Shown here piece by piece: positions 22,870 through 35,019 of a stretch of 64,000 nt of DNA. The stretch comes from Echinostoma caproni. Taxonomy: Eukaryota; Platyhelminthes; Trematoda; Plagiorchiida; Echinostomatidae. The stretch is taken from contig UZAN01039611.1 in NCBI GenBank assembly GCA_900618425.1, forward strand, positions 8,766-72,765, given 5' to 3'. How positions within the stretch are numbered: position 1 is the first letter of the stretch; each line of letters starts with the position of its first letter. The notes beneath the pieces were generated by a model. The model made no database searches, was not told the DNA's origin, and was given only the letters and a program-made list of their open reading frames with translations. Both the position numbers and the translations under genes were made by a program.

Positions 22870-25425
22870 GACTGTGCATTCAGTTGAAACAGCTTACGGG
22901 GCTTTGACACGTTGTTTCGATTTTGTATTGGCTTCCATATAAATTTGAAACTCAAGTCAACAAACCCGGTGTGTAAAAACAAAATTGCTTGAAATTTGCT
23001 GTTTTATGAGGTAATTTTGCCATTATTCAATTTCTGTTCCGCTAGTTTAGAGGATGGGAGGGCATTAAAATTAAGTTTTTGGTCCTAGTAGATCTCATCA
23101 TCAAGGATTCAAATCCGGCGTCGTTCATATGAAAGAAGAGTGCCGCGGGACCGATAATATCAAACACAGTTTTATTGTAGCATTCATCTGTTTATTGAAT
23201 CTGAATTCATATAACGCACACCAGAACAAATTGTCAAATCAAAAGGACGACTCACCAGTTTCTTCTTTGAGTGCAAGTAACAATATCTCTATTCCGTCAA
23301 CAACAAAAATATTTCTAAATTTTCACGAGGAGTTTGCTTAAAATTTCTGTATTCTCCTCCATTCCATTGACATCCAGTTGAAATCCAGTTGTTTTATATT
23401 ATAAAGTTCTGTAACAGTTTTGTTTCGGTCAAGGTAACTTCTAGATATTTGGAATTGATTTGGTCTAAATACCGCCCGTTCGCTTGGGTTTTTGTCCTTT
23501 TCTACTCAATCGGATTTTCGAATTTGACCCTTGAATAACACTCTCGAGCAACTGTCACACGTTTTCTTGTAGCTTTTATGTAGCTTTTCCCTTCAACACT
23601 TTTCGGTATCCTATTCAAAACGAAATGCAACCCCATAGTGGTCATTCACTAATTCACCGTGAGTAGAGCGAAAGTCCCAAATCATGACGTGGAATTTCAG
23701 CACCAATTAAGCCGTACAAGTGATTGTTTTGTTAATAGTGAATGCTTATATGAACCATACTACTTCAGTTATTTAGTCAGTCTATTATTTTGTTTAATCA
23801 GCCTCGCCGCCTTCACTGTGTATGGTGCCGTACACACTAGACTTTATTTTCATGAAACCCCATTGCATCACAAGTTGAACTGAAGAGAATTGTTTTTGAT
23901 GTCTGCGAGCGGCAGTCATATTGTGCGCTTCAATCGGCTGATAGATCCGCCAGTGGGCCATGTGCAGTTTCTGTTATTGTCTTCATTTAATTTTCCATTC
24001 TATCATTTGAATTCTGGCTTTAAGATTTTGGATAATTTGAGAACCTGGTATTATCCACAATTACCTGATCTAAATAGTTTCTAAAGTTCATCTTGATTGA
24101 TTCGTGACTCCTGCCGATACAATCACTCTGGACTTACTCGTCACTTTCATTGTAATTCATATGCCTGATGAACTCATGCGACAAATGATTGCCTACTCAT
24201 GTCTATTACTGTCCACAGGAATTCAATCCAGAAAGATAGTGAACCAAGTGAGTAATGTGCAAAGTAATCCATTCTGAACAATAAATTCCATGTCTTCTTC
24301 TTCTTACATTTAATGCCACGTGGCAGCAATCGCTCTTTCATTTTCGACAACTGAACATGCATCGGACCACATCCCCACCAGCCCACACACGATAAGCATA
24401 AGTTCACCGCACTTCTTGGTTCTTGCTACAGTGTGATGCTCCGAAGCGGGGTGCATTGCTCTTCTGGTTCATCAGTATTGTTACTTGGGGGATAAATCAG
24501 CGTACAGAATGAATTCGCAACTTGATAGTCTCACTCTGCTTAGATAATAATTGACTATGTTTTTCTCGGATGCTTAGCTGCGCAAATCACATTTCTCATC
24601 CAATTAGTTTGAAGGGTCAGGAGCACATAAACCTATTTCGCGATAACTCTCAGTGATCAATGAGACCAATAAAAAGGAATGACTATTTTATGGTTGAACA
24701 CATTGTTATCGATTTATGCAAATTATCAGACAATTACGGTTTTGTGCTATGACTCCAGGGTTACAATCGATCTAGATTTTTCCAAAAGTCATCTCTACTG
24801 TGAAGTTCACGAAGTTAACTCATTGAGATTGAAATGTTAGCGCGAAATAGGTGAATGAAAGAAGAGATCTGCGGAGGCCTAAAACAATCACTTTGATACA
24901 AAATGAACTAGATTACGGTCCGAATTCACAGACCCCGAAGTCAAGAGCGAAAATGAATTGAGTGAAGTTAAGGTGTATGTGATTAATTGATGCAGTAGCT
25001 ACCAAACAATTCAATGCTCTGGGATCAAAGTATTACTGTGGTGAATATCTTATTGTTGGACACTCGTTTTTTACCTGACCTAAGGAAAATTCAATTTCTT
25101 TAAACAGTAGGTTGACTCTGAAATTACAGGCACAAATCCCTGCTACTGACTCATTAGATTTTATATTCATTTTTATTTCTATGATAACGCCAAAAATGGA
25201 TTCAGTTACTTCGACAATGCGTTCAAATTTTCTACTGTGCGGCAAGATGGTGGGCTTAATACACCCGGCCCGAATTTCTGTCCCGTTTCTTCTTCCTTCC
25301 TCTCAGAGTTAAAGTACAATTAATTTGAACGAAGTCCCATTATTGAAAATGCAAACAAGTGTGAGTTACGTCAGTAATTTGAACGTCACTACTCCGTATT
25401 ACATATTCTAGACATGTAATCATAG
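22870..25425. other. No gene recognised
   Basis: An isolated B-box-like AAGGATTCAAATCCGG at about 23,104 suggests a worn SINE. A minus-strand open stretch LSHEFIRHMNYNESD ends at a GTAAGT near 24,139, but no acceptor was found. Nothing else supported. Confidence 0.35.
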
Positions 25426-25429
25426 TTTA

Positions 25430-25560
25430 AGATACTTGCTCGAATAGTCTAAGTAACTTGCACCTCAAATAAACAACCCCCATATTTCTCGGGTTCATAT
25501 CCCGGTGGATTTGGTGGAGGATTTTCATCAGAACTAAGGCGGCCGTACAGTGCTTACGAA
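25430..25560 (+). mobile_element. Probable tRNA-derived SINE relic
   Basis: B-box-like CGGGTTCATATCCCGGTGG near 25,490 with a weak A-box-like stretch about 55 bases before it. The following TTTCATCAGAACTAAGGCGG looks like a SINE body. No second copy of the body was found in the window. Confidence 0.4.
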
Positions 25561-25756
25561 ATGCTTTGGTGGTTAGTTGCATGCCAAATATGTGCGAATC
25601 GAACACACTTTCCGAAACAAGCAAGTTATCACAAGGTATTTTAGAGTACCTTGGTGAATCGTTCTGTTGCAATAGTTGCCTTCGGAAATGTGCGACAAAG
25701 ATTTGTTTCATTTCATCACTTGGCCCAATAGCAAGTACAGTGAAATGCTTTTTTCC

Positions 25757-25920
25757 GTTCCTTTTTATTGAATATATAACGATAAAATTTTCAAGAAGGG
25801 GTTATCGGTCAATCAGAGGGCCGCCATTCAACACACACAATGGGAGAAAAGTCAGGCGGTTGTGGTGGAATTAGAGCACACATCCCCGGGTTGATAATTT
25901 AGCGACCTCAACCACCGGGT
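25757..25920 (-). mobile_element. tRNA-derived SINE (family E)
   Basis: It aligns along about 150 bases with 30,748-30,905: both begin on the plus strand with TTTTATTGAATATATAA and share the CAACACACA block. Read on the minus strand it ends in TTGAAAATTTTATCGTTATA and then AATAAA. The head shares GTTGAGGTC with the copy at 39,527-39,690. Confidence 0.6.
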
Positions 25921-26439
25921 CAGACTGCCCAAGTTCAGTTCTCAGACGCGAAGCTATTTCATATTGCTTGTATTGATGAACTATCGTCTATTTTTATGGA
26001 CAATAGAAGACCACCAGTCTGAAAAGGAACACTGAAGAACTCAGCAGAGAGTATATTTTGATTTTGATCTTTTGATTGCCTATTTAATTTGAATTTTCTT
26101 TATTGCTGAGAGAACTGTTACAAATCAAGGTAAGTAGAGAGGGACTTTACTGATCCTCAAAGGAGAATTTTATAATTTATGAAATCATTATTGTAGATAA
26201 ACGATTTGTGGAGTATTGTCTTCTTTGCTGTCGAATGATCTGGAGGTGAAGACGGTCTGTTGAATTAATTCGAATGTGCATTTGACACCTAATTACAACA
26301 ACAATTCATGCGGTGCAGTTTGTGTAACAAATCCAGTGAGGGAAACCATTCATATTCATTGTGAAACCGGAAAACCAATAGGGTAAATAAATAAACTTGA
26401 ATCCTCCAATAGACGAGCAAAGTGACACATAACTCCTTC

Positions 26440-26600
26440 CCCGCCGCACGCACGATGCAGTTTCATTCGGAGGTCCGTTTCAAATAGTCAAAACTTCCGA
26501 GTTTATGTTTGAATCGACAAATTGAGGATTTTGCGTGAAGGTGACGTCCGAGAGAGAGTCATTCAAATCAATCAACGTCGAAACTTAGATTGGGGATAAT
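26440..26600 (+). mobile_element. Family A SINE copy, hammerhead core lost
   Basis: The 3' part (TTTGAATCGACAAATTGAGG to GTCATTCAAATCAATCAA) matches 49,565-49,625 closely. The head (GGAGGTCCGTTTCAAAT) resembles the B-box part of that copy. The CTGATGA core and stem II are missing, only AAAACTTCCGAG being left. Confidence 0.6.
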
Positions 26601-26609
26601 TTAGTGATC

Positions 26610-28800
26610 AGGTTGCCCACGTTCATCTGTAATTGTTTTTCGGAAAAACAGTTTTATCGGAAAAACGACGCCCCTTCATCAGACAGTTGATGTGCGACCG
26701 TCGGTATGAGCTTGAATGACTGACCGATTGAAGTTCACTTTATTTGTCTTCTTGCGTGGAGAATCGATTCTACACTCTGAGCGAACCATAGTCTCATGCC
26801 TGTGTCAGCTCTGTCTCTGTGTGTTCGTTCCCACAGAATGATTTTCATTGGCAATAAATATATACAGTCAGTGTTATTCAGACTCATGGGAACTATAAAC
26901 TTGACTGGTTAGAAGTGCTGTTTCGGAATGAATGATGTCGGTTTCGGATGTCAGATGCGATAAATCACTTGTCTACGATGCAGTTCGGCTCCGTCTCGTC
27001 TATTTCCCTCGTAGGATAAATGTGAAATGTCACTCGGAAAGGGGAAACAGTAGGAAATTTTGCACAAAAACAGCAACTGATTCCTGAAAGTGATGGATCA
27101 CTAGCGATGCGCACTTGTGCATAGCAAAACAGGCGATTTGGAGTTGTTCAGTCACCTCATCAACATAGTAATTGATATTCCATTGAGACAACCGGGTGAG
27201 CGGGTTGCGCAGCAATAGGCAAGAATAGTTGCTCATGAGCATGCTTGCACCAAGTTGATCTGATTACCTATGGGATAATTGAATTCACTCCAGAAGATTT
27301 ATCAATTCCCGTTTGAAGGAGTTGTTTTGTTGCCGAGATAGAAATCATAACACCAAGCACTGGCTGAGATTTACAATCATAAGAAGTATACAGCCATGGG
27401 TCTAATTTTGTAGCACACTCACAAATGCACTGTAACCTGAACCATATCTCCACTTGTTTCTCAATGATGAATACCGTTTTCTTCGGTGAATAGTGCGGCA
27501 GTATCAAAGCAAAAAGATGACATTGGATTTTGCACGAGTGAATTTAGGTGCAAAATTTGAAAGAGCACGCAGTTAGGTTTTCCGATCCATCAGGATCAAG
27601 CGTGCAAGATCACCCTCACCTCCTCTTGTAAATAGTTTGTTTGTCCCGAAATTTTCATCTTTTCTTTTATTCACATGACAGCTCTGCAATTGGTTGTTAG
27701 CGTTTACTTGGAAGGTTACTCCTAGATTAACACATTTTATACAAATAAATAAAAAAGAAAAAAATGATTGACTAACGATCACTGAATATGTGTTTGCTTC
27801 CAATGTTTTTGCCGAATGGTGTTTCACTGAAGCCCCGTAGCATAAACAAATGATGGAAAGTGACTCACAAGCTTATTTAGGCGTTTTACAATCAGCCCAC
27901 AAGTTTGAGGAGTAAAAAATCAAATTTTAAAGTTTTGCAGTTTCGATGTATAAACTAAGCACTGTCAGGTGTCCGTGTAAAGGATTATTTTGTGTGATGA
28001 AACAAACGAATCACACAAACGTAGATGAAAGTCAGTTCCGGTGTTGAATACAGACCAAAAATAGGCATGTAAATTAGTTGCGTTTAGCTCCCGAAACTTG
28101 CCAATCAAATGCTTCAGACATACAACACAATCGAAGTGTCTCATTTAGTTAACCGGAGTGGTCACATGGTTGCTGTGGTGTGAAAACTACTCAGAATATA
28201 ACCGGAACAGTGACAAAATTGGTAGAGAAAATGCCTCAGTTTACTCTAGTTTAACCTAATCCAAACTTTGAATCGTTTGGGCTGTACGACGTACAAAGTG
28301 ATACGTCAAATAATACCTGTTTTGATTAGTCAAATTTATCGTTTTGCGAACCCAGTTTATCAAATAATTTCATGTTAGTAAATTTCGGCATTCTGGTAGT
28401 TAATGAGATTTGTAGTAAAAAGGATTATTCAATCTTTAACTTTGAATTTCACTAAGGTTACAAATATCGTTTATCAAAGTAAAAGCGTATGCTCCACACG
28501 GCTGCTCACTTCATACACAACAAAAAAGGAATAAGGATATCAGAATGTACAATCTGACCGCTTTGTTTGATTTTCTCACTCAGGCGTTTTTTTTTAAATC
28601 GAGAGTTCAGGTCTTCTAATATCTCTTTCGGTTACGTACGTGTTTGATATAAACATCCATCTTTTGTTCAACTGAGGCTACTGAGGTAATTTGTGATTTG
28701 GTAATTTTACGTACATGCAAACTTGGTTCTTAGTAAATTCACGTGATAGTATCCAATGGCTAAAAGCTCCAGTTCTCCTTACTGATATATTGTATTACAT
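26610..28800. other. No gene called; competing open frames at 27,030-27,540
   Basis: On the minus strand, 27,536-27,268 is open in one frame (with CATKLDPWLYTSYD, loosely like a receptor TM7 end). 27,244-27,030 is open after an ATCAG acceptor. An alternative frame starts at an ATG and passes through a 38-base GT-AG segment. These readings conflict, so none is called. A weak hammerhead-like CTGATGA on the minus strand is at 26,682-26,676. Confidence 0.3.
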
Positions 28801-28806
28801 TTTCAC

Positions 28807-29756
28807 TTAATAAAATTCGGACAAAACCAGGATCCTCATTGTGGCTAGACTTCTCTCATTTGCGCCACCTAGGCTTGTCAACAGCTTAAACGTACTCATC
28901 TCCAGAATACACCTGGTGAACTCGAGTAAGTTAAGGAAAACCAATTGTAGTTATCAGCTTCCAAAGTACCTGGTGTGCCCATCTACCTCTGAATTATGCT
29001 CGAGCAACCCTTGATGAAACGCTCGTAAACGTCGTTGAGGTTTCTTAGCTCATCTTGTGAGGCACACGATGTGCGGAGACTGGTCAACGTTTTTTGATAG
29101 GATTCAAGTGCCAAAGGGGATCCCGGTCCTTTCATTCTGTTATTCTTTTCAAAACAACTTGCTTGGGCTCGCTAATTAAAAGACGCAAACAGTGAGAAAG
29201 TAATCGTGAAACCGGTTATGAACTATTGCCCGACCGGAATTCATTCCAAAAGACACTGTTATAATGGAGGTGTTTGAAAAAGACTCAACTAAACCAAATA
29301 ATAACCTGTTTCCATCACACAGAGGTGATAAAAGCATCTCATTCCGGCGCATCCTCGCTCTACTCACATATTATTAACCAGATCGAAGTGTTTTGAGTCT
29401 CACTACATTTTCAGATCAAGTTTTCTTAGTTAAGTTTTACTGACAGTGGCTGAAAGTGTAGTTCCTTGTTCTTAAGCATTTACTTGTAGATTAAGGCCTA
29501 ATTCTTAGTTGAATAGTCTGATACTACCAGAGTCAACCTTAAATTGTTTGCAAGCACAAACTGTCCCTCTCGATTGAGTTATGTGGCTTTAGAATTAAGG
29601 TACTCTGATATCATCCAAAACACTAAGCATAAATTGTTTTGATGTACTGGCGGAGTGAATGCAAGTCTGATGCACTGTAGTGATATCTACCTCTTTGTTT
29701 CCTCTGACCGGAAGCTGGTTGCACAACGGTCGTGGGAAAATTGTTTGTTGCGGCGT
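28807..29756 (-). CDS. 3' end of a gene, three phase-matched exons, product unknown
   Basis: Three minus-strand exons agree in phase. Exon a, 29,756-29,691 (66 bases), follows TTACATTTTAG and ends at GTAGAT. Exon b, 29,136-28,987 (150 bases), follows AATAACAG and ends at GTAGAT. Exon c, 28,912-28,807, follows the pyrimidine-rich end of a 74-base intron and stops with TAA. Each exon starts with one base completing a codon. The joined frame gives 106 residues. Readable parts are SHDRCATSFRSEETK (exon a), PLALESYQKTLTSLRTSC then DELRNLNDVYERFIKGC (exon b), and EMSTFKLLTSLGG (exon c). Composition suggests an all-helical C terminus. The DELxxxNxxYxxFI pattern faintly recalls gamma-tubulin complex proteins, but this is not enough to name it. 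Upstream exons were not found. Confidence 0.5.
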
Positions 29757-30424
29757 CTAAAATGTAAATAATGTTTAAGCAAAAACCTGAAAAGCGCCGG
29801 CGCATGTTGAGAATAACTCGTATTTTCATGCAGCAGAACAATCTTCTTCTCATTTCCGTTGGCAATCTTATTTTTATTTTGTGTTTACAAATTTATCTCT
29901 TGGAATCGAGAATCTGGTACACTTGTTTGGTAATAACTGACCACCTAATCACACACCACTTTATTTACAAAATAAATGAGAAGTTTTTTCTAAGAGATGC
30001 TTATCATTCAGGTATTGAGACCTAATTCTCTGTTGAGTTAGATTCGTCAGTAATCTTATTGCTGCTTAAAATGGGGCTCATGAGAAGTAGGGCATATTTT
30101 TTGATATATGTGAGTGTAAATATCTATCAAACTGCTTTGTAAACCCACCCCAAACGATGACTTTGCACATCATTGTTTACCAACTAAACTGACATCTTTA
30201 GGTATACTCCAGCGGATATTTAACGGATAAATGAATAAAATTGAGTTACAATTATATATATTAAAATCACCAGAAACGAAACTAATCCAACGTGGAACGA
30301 ATAGAACTTGCCTTCTCCTCGTACTAAAGAAACTTCTGCCATAACAGATAAAAATTTTAAACATCACTGGAGATTTCCTTAATTACGAATACTGGTAAAT
30401 GTTTATTTGATTTGCGCAAGCTAG

Positions 30425-30600
30425 TATCAGGACTTCTTCTTTACGCACGGTCATTGTCAGTTCATTTGATCAATTACACCTATGTTGGGACGAGACAGTG
30501 AATGCGCTTTACTGATGAGCTCAAGTGAGGGCGAAACTAGAGTCCAGTTTGTTCGGAGTGTATGGTTTATCGTATGATCTATTGCGCGTTAAGACGGAGA
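30425..30600 (+). mobile_element. Family A SINE with hammerhead core
   Basis: The body aligns with 49,470-49,600: GGGACGAGACAGTGAATGCG matches the spacer, then the hammerhead, then GTTCGGAGTGTATGG matching TTTCGAGTGTATGG. The tRNA-like head is too worn to place its boxes. Confidence 0.65.
30505..30550 (+). ncRNA. Hammerhead ribozyme, conserved core, weak stem I
   Basis: CTGATGA is at 30,512-30,518. Stem II GCTC pairs with GGGC (one G-U) around AAGTGA. GAA is at 30,533-30,535. Stem III ACT pairs with AGT around AG, and the cleavage-site C is at 30,544. All core bases are kept. Stem I pairs poorly at the bases next to the core, so activity is likely reduced or lost. Confidence 0.65.
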
Positions 30601-30747
30601 CTTAATTGTGGTCAAACAGTAAATAGCATAAAATTTTTCCAGGCGCCTAATCACAATTAACTTTGAGGTAATTGCGAACGTATTTAACTACATGATCAGT
30701 TAAATAGGTTGTTTCGGCTTTCTGTAACAATTATTTTTTCATTTTAT

Positions 30748-30905
30748 TACCTTTTATTGAATATATAATGACAACATTTTCCCGAAGGGAGAAGCGACCA
30801 ATGAAACAGCTGCCATACAACACACAACGGGGAAAGTCAAACGGTGGTGGTGAGATTGGAACACACGATGACGTTACCACCGGAACACCACCGACCATAG
30901 CATTC
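30748..30905 (-). mobile_element. tRNA-derived SINE (family E)
   Basis: Close relative of 25,757-25,920, sharing TTTTATTGAATATATAA at the plus-strand left end and CAACACACAACGGGG. On the minus strand GTGTTCCAATCTCACC may be the B box and the 3' end carries AATAAA. A 71-codon plus-strand frame over it is a by-product. Confidence 0.6.
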
Positions 30906-31364
30906 TATTGTACACAGAAAAGAGGAAACCAGATCCGGGAAACTGAAAAACACTTTACAGACATAACGCAAAATAGTGCCTAATTACCTAACGGCCATCT
31001 GATTAGACCGTTTTTCATTTTGCCTTTACGCGATATATTACAACCCATCATTTCTAGCTTGTATCAGACATTGCACCTCGTTCCCCTGGGCAATAACCCC
31101 CAGGGTTGTGACTCGGTTGGAAAAATTCCAAACTGATTACTTGTTACGTGAGTGTGGTGGAGAATGTGATTCAATTATATAAGGGATTTCAATGTGCATC
31201 GGTATTCCACTCCTACATGTAACCAGTAGTAAGGTTGAAATGATTCTAACGGAGTCATAACCCTGTAGGTGAGTGCCAAATTAAGCGAGGTATTCTGCTT
31301 GCAAAAAGCTTTAAAATGCGTAGTGTTATGTCGCGTGCAGGCAAAATGAAACAAAAACAGTCCG

Positions 31365-31520
31365 ATTGGTTTTCCGGGTGGTCGAATGCTTGCGTTCTGC
31401 CAGTGAGGTCCCTGGTTTGCTCCTCAGTTTGATTCGCACTACTAATGAGACTAAATCTGATCCATCTAGCTGTCTGGTGCATTCTTGCTTTTCAGTTCAC
31501 GCCTGTAGATGACGCAATAA
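31365..31520 (+). mobile_element. tRNA-derived SINE (family B, SM-alpha-like)
   Basis: Shares GCTTGCGTTCTGCCAGTGAG with 22,695-22,720 (TTGCGTTCTACCTGTGAG) and the tail TTTTCAGTTCACGC. A decayed hammerhead is visible. GCACTA pairs with TGGTGC as stem I, and CTAATGA stands for CTGATGA. CATC stands for GAAA, so it is inactive. Confidence 0.6.
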
Positions 31521-31815
31521 CTGTAATTAACACACTGGCCGGGTGTTAATGACCAAAATTCTCAACTTTGTCCACAAATGGTGCAAAACATGTTATTATT
31601 TTATAAAAATGGTAAGGCTATAGTAATAGCGATTGTGTGCGGGAACATAATCCTGTTGGAAATTCGATCCGGATTTTACTTCATAAAATGTTTCCACAAT
31701 TTGTAGATTTCAGTAAAAAGAAAAAAATGCTAAATCAGTACAGACTACTCGTGTTGACTTGGCTGCAAATACATTCAAGACCTATGCATGTACAAAGGGG
31801 GCTTCTTTATTTCAG

Positions 31816-31925
31816 GAAAAGTATCAAATGACAGTGTCACTCGTAGATCGAATGAGTCACGAAATACCGGGTTGTACGGATACTCTAGGTTGGATAGTTC
31901 TCTACCATGTAGCACCGTACTAAAT
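31816..31925 (+). CDS. Internal exon, unknown product
   Basis: A strong acceptor GGCTTCTTTATTTCAG ends at 31,815 and a strong GTAAGT donor starts at 31,926. The 110-base exon is open as two bases plus 36 codons (KVSNDSVTRRSNESRNTG, then LYGYSRLDSSLPCSTVLN). It is Ser, Arg and Asn rich, perhaps a disordered segment. Partner exons were not identified. Confidence 0.5.
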
Positions 31926-31929
31926 GTAA

Positions 31930-33290
31930 GTCACCACTTTCATGTATGTCACGTGCTGGGACTCACTTCCACGTCTTTATGTATTGATCAATAGAGCAAA
32001 TTAGCAAAACGTGAGTTAATTATCTAATAACCAATGATAACGTTTATCTTGTGTTTACTACATTAACGTTAGATTTCCTATTTTTTTCGATGGTTGTCTG
32101 ACCGATACGATTCTGTCATCTCTTCAGTTCAGTCCGGGTAGGACTCATCAACATTGTTGGTTCATATTGGGGGGCGGGGTATGCTGAGTTTGCACGTAGA
32201 TACTTTGTTGGCCGTCAAACGGTACCATAAATCCGCCCCCGCTTTATCGGAATAAACCCGAGTGTGTCTATGCGCAGTGTGAAGTGGAGTCGCAAGTAGA
32301 CGGGTCTAATTGCCTCTGCATACGAATCCATATCTAGTTGTAAGTGATAACTGATATGAAGGGACGAATTGTCACAGTTATTAAACAATGTAGAATTTCA
32401 AATGAAGGTGTGAACAAATTTCATTTTCGCATGTAGACGTTGCCAATGATGGAACACTCAACATATCGGTCTTCTAACAACCCGCGTGAACGGTGCTGCA
32501 CACTCGACGTGCTTATCCCATACCTTTGAGGCAATAGTAAAACCTCGTCTTTCTGCTTGCGCTAGATTTCTATTCTCTACTGAAAACCTGGAGCAGGAGC
32601 GAAAACTTCGAGTGGGACACTTTAGACCTTGTTTATCCTAAGATTCCCCTTGAAAGGATAAAAAACAGAAAGCAAGCAGATAGAGAAGACGGTTGACCAA
32701 AAGTAAGTCTATTGAAAACGATCAAAATAACGATCTAATGGAAACACGGGTTGCACATTTGCCGCTGTCTCATCGCATTTGGTCTTCTAATACACACTCG
32801 TGGTTTTGTTGAATTTCAAGTATAAATTACGGTTCATCAATGTGAATGATTTCTTTTTTTACTCTTATTTGGCAAGCTACACGAACAGTTTTTCTCATAG
32901 AATCAACAAACATAAACTAGGTTGGCTAGACATGTAGATCACGAAAACTATATACAGTGCAAGAAAGATGCATCCTGGTGGATACTGAATACCACTTAAC
33001 TCAAACCTTCGTGGAGGAACAGTAGAAGGGGTTCGAATTAAGTTTTAGCATTTAACTCGATGAACCTCAAACCCGGTTTATCATCAAGATCATCCAGCTA
33101 AACCGTCCTAGGCCTTAAAACGGACCCCAAATAGCCTGTGACCCCAATCCTAATTGTTCGATGTTAACCGGAAGTTCATGTCCTCATCCATCCTGTTCCC
33201 CTTCATCCAGCGCTTTGTTTTCCTCTCCCTTTCTTAGGCGCTTTGGCTGATATTTTTCCCAATCACTGGTAATCATTTAAGTTTAATTGA
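31930..33290. other. No gene recognised
   Basis: Only short frames; no repeat shared with the window. Confidence 0.4.
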
Positions 33291-33293
33291 AGC

Positions 33294-33323
33294 AACAATC
33301 ACGGTGGAATCACCGTGATTGTT
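33294..33323. repeat. Perfect 13-bp inverted repeat, 4-base loop
   Basis: AACAATCACGGTG and CACCGTGATTGTT flank GAAT. A compact hairpin or cruciform; function unknown. Confidence 0.9.
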
Positions 33324-33760
33324 TAACCGTTCACAAGCTTGTTTGTCATTTGTCCTGTTTTATTAAAGCTCACGAAAGAGCAGTATCTTGCATACAAATT
33401 TTTAATTTTTACGAATGTACAATGACTAAAAATACCCAGTCATTACTATGAAAACAAATTCACGGATAGTTCTTTCTTATTCATAAAATCTCTTTTATCA
33501 AAATCAGCTTTTTCCGTGTAAAATGCAGGCTTTGTTGCGCACACCCAGATCAGAAGGGATGCATGGTGAAAATTAATTTGGCTATAGCACTGATGGATGT
33601 ATATTGCCATTTTTATAATTATTCAAACCTGCTTTCCCTAAAACGACGTTTATTTAGGAGACTTTTGTTGTTCGCAAAAAGAGGATAATATTTTTTCTAA
33701 TAAACTGATAGTGTAATCTTTCAATCTTTTTGCATTTCCCAGAAAATACCGGCGGCTTAG

Positions 33761-33886
33761 AATGAATGAAAACGCAGTTTAGCGAAGAAGCTTGTTTTTG
33801 GTGATTCATCAACTGTGGTGTATTAGCCAGTTGATGAGTCACCGAGAAAGCAAGCCTGTTTACTAAATTGCGTTTTCTTCATTTCT
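33761..33886. repeat. Foldback: two arms of about 55 bases
   Basis: The left arm 33,761-33,815 and right arm 33,828-33,886 are imperfect reverse complements (roughly four fifths of positions pair), separated by 12 bases. The innermost parts pair best (CATCAACTG with CAGTTGATG). It could be a small foldback transposon or MITE relic, or a pre-microRNA-like hairpin. No flanking target duplication was seen. Confidence 0.8.
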
Positions 33887-34318
33887 TCAATCCATCCTGT
33901 TTATTTTGAGAATCAAATAATACGAAAAGCTGGAACGATTTGATACTGGATAACGTTCACTGTCTACCGGTAACCAGTTTCCTGGTTAGAGTTGGTTTCT
34001 TTTTGCTTCGTGACCCATTGACGGCATTGATATACTTGTCTCAGGACCACTATCTAGTCTAAATTGTANGACATTTTAATTGTCACATTGAAACACCATC
34101 TTAAGCGTATATTTGTTTGTGTTTGTTTCAGTTCGTTTGATGTGAAATCGGCTGTAATTAGCCCTGTTCCATCTGAGAATAGATTTGAGTTTATTCGTTT
34201 TGTTTACTAATTTTGCATGGTCATCGTTTAATTTTTGTACAAACACAAATGTTCATATTTTAAAAACTACTAATTGCAGTTTCAATTTTCCGTGGTAGCT
34301 TTACCCCGGCTCCGGTGT

Positions 34319-34381
<63 letters not shown>
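34319..34381. repeat. (ACGC)n microsatellite
   Basis: About fifteen perfect ACGC units, strikingly uniform. Confidence 0.97.
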
Positions 34382-34389
34382 GAGTTTCG

Positions 34390-35015
34390 CTGTTTTGTTC
34401 GTTTGCCTATAAGCATACGTATGGGCTGACTAAAACACATGAGCAACGCGAACTCTGCTTTTGTATCTCCAAATGCACTGTTTAATCCGTAGATTAATTG
34501 GCCCTTATGGGCACTTCCACCGCTATTCGGTAATCTATTTCTGAAAGGTACCGGGTACTTACAATCTGGTAATCACCCAGTAATTGTGGTCTTGAAGGGC
34601 CGAATACATTGTGTGAACGATAATTGCAGTGATGAATTGAAAAAAGCAAGGTGATTTTTTAGATGCGAATAACGATCCTCCGGAATAGGATTGTGGTACA
34701 AGTTGATTCCCTTCTCTTGGGTACATTCCGCTGGCATTATTTCACACTGCCAAACAATTTACTTTTATTTTTCCACAACATATGTATATACTTATGTACG
34801 TGGAGATGCACAAATCGGAACCTTACAGCGCAATTGAAGGATAATTTCAACTTCATCAAAAACAATGTCCGGTAAGCGAAACAAGCTGTTGTTCAGTCAC
34901 ATCATCAACTGGTCATTACAACTATAAAGGGGTTATTTGTTTTCGTCCATCCCGGTTTTATCGCATCAAACTATGCGCAGAGTGCATGCGCTATGCTTGT
35001 TTACCTGATTCTCAT
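34390..35015. other. No gene recognised
   Basis: A GTAAGT on the minus strand near 34,567 ends an open stretch, but no acceptor precedes it. Confidence 0.35.
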
Positions 35016-35019
35016 CTGG

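Noticed and set aside
27030..27540. Receptor-like minus-strand gene (CATKLDPWLYTSYD)
   Set aside because: Three conflicting frames and splice readings; no single model is better than the others.
30768..30983. 71-codon plus-strand frame
   Set aside because: It is the antisense of a family E SINE.
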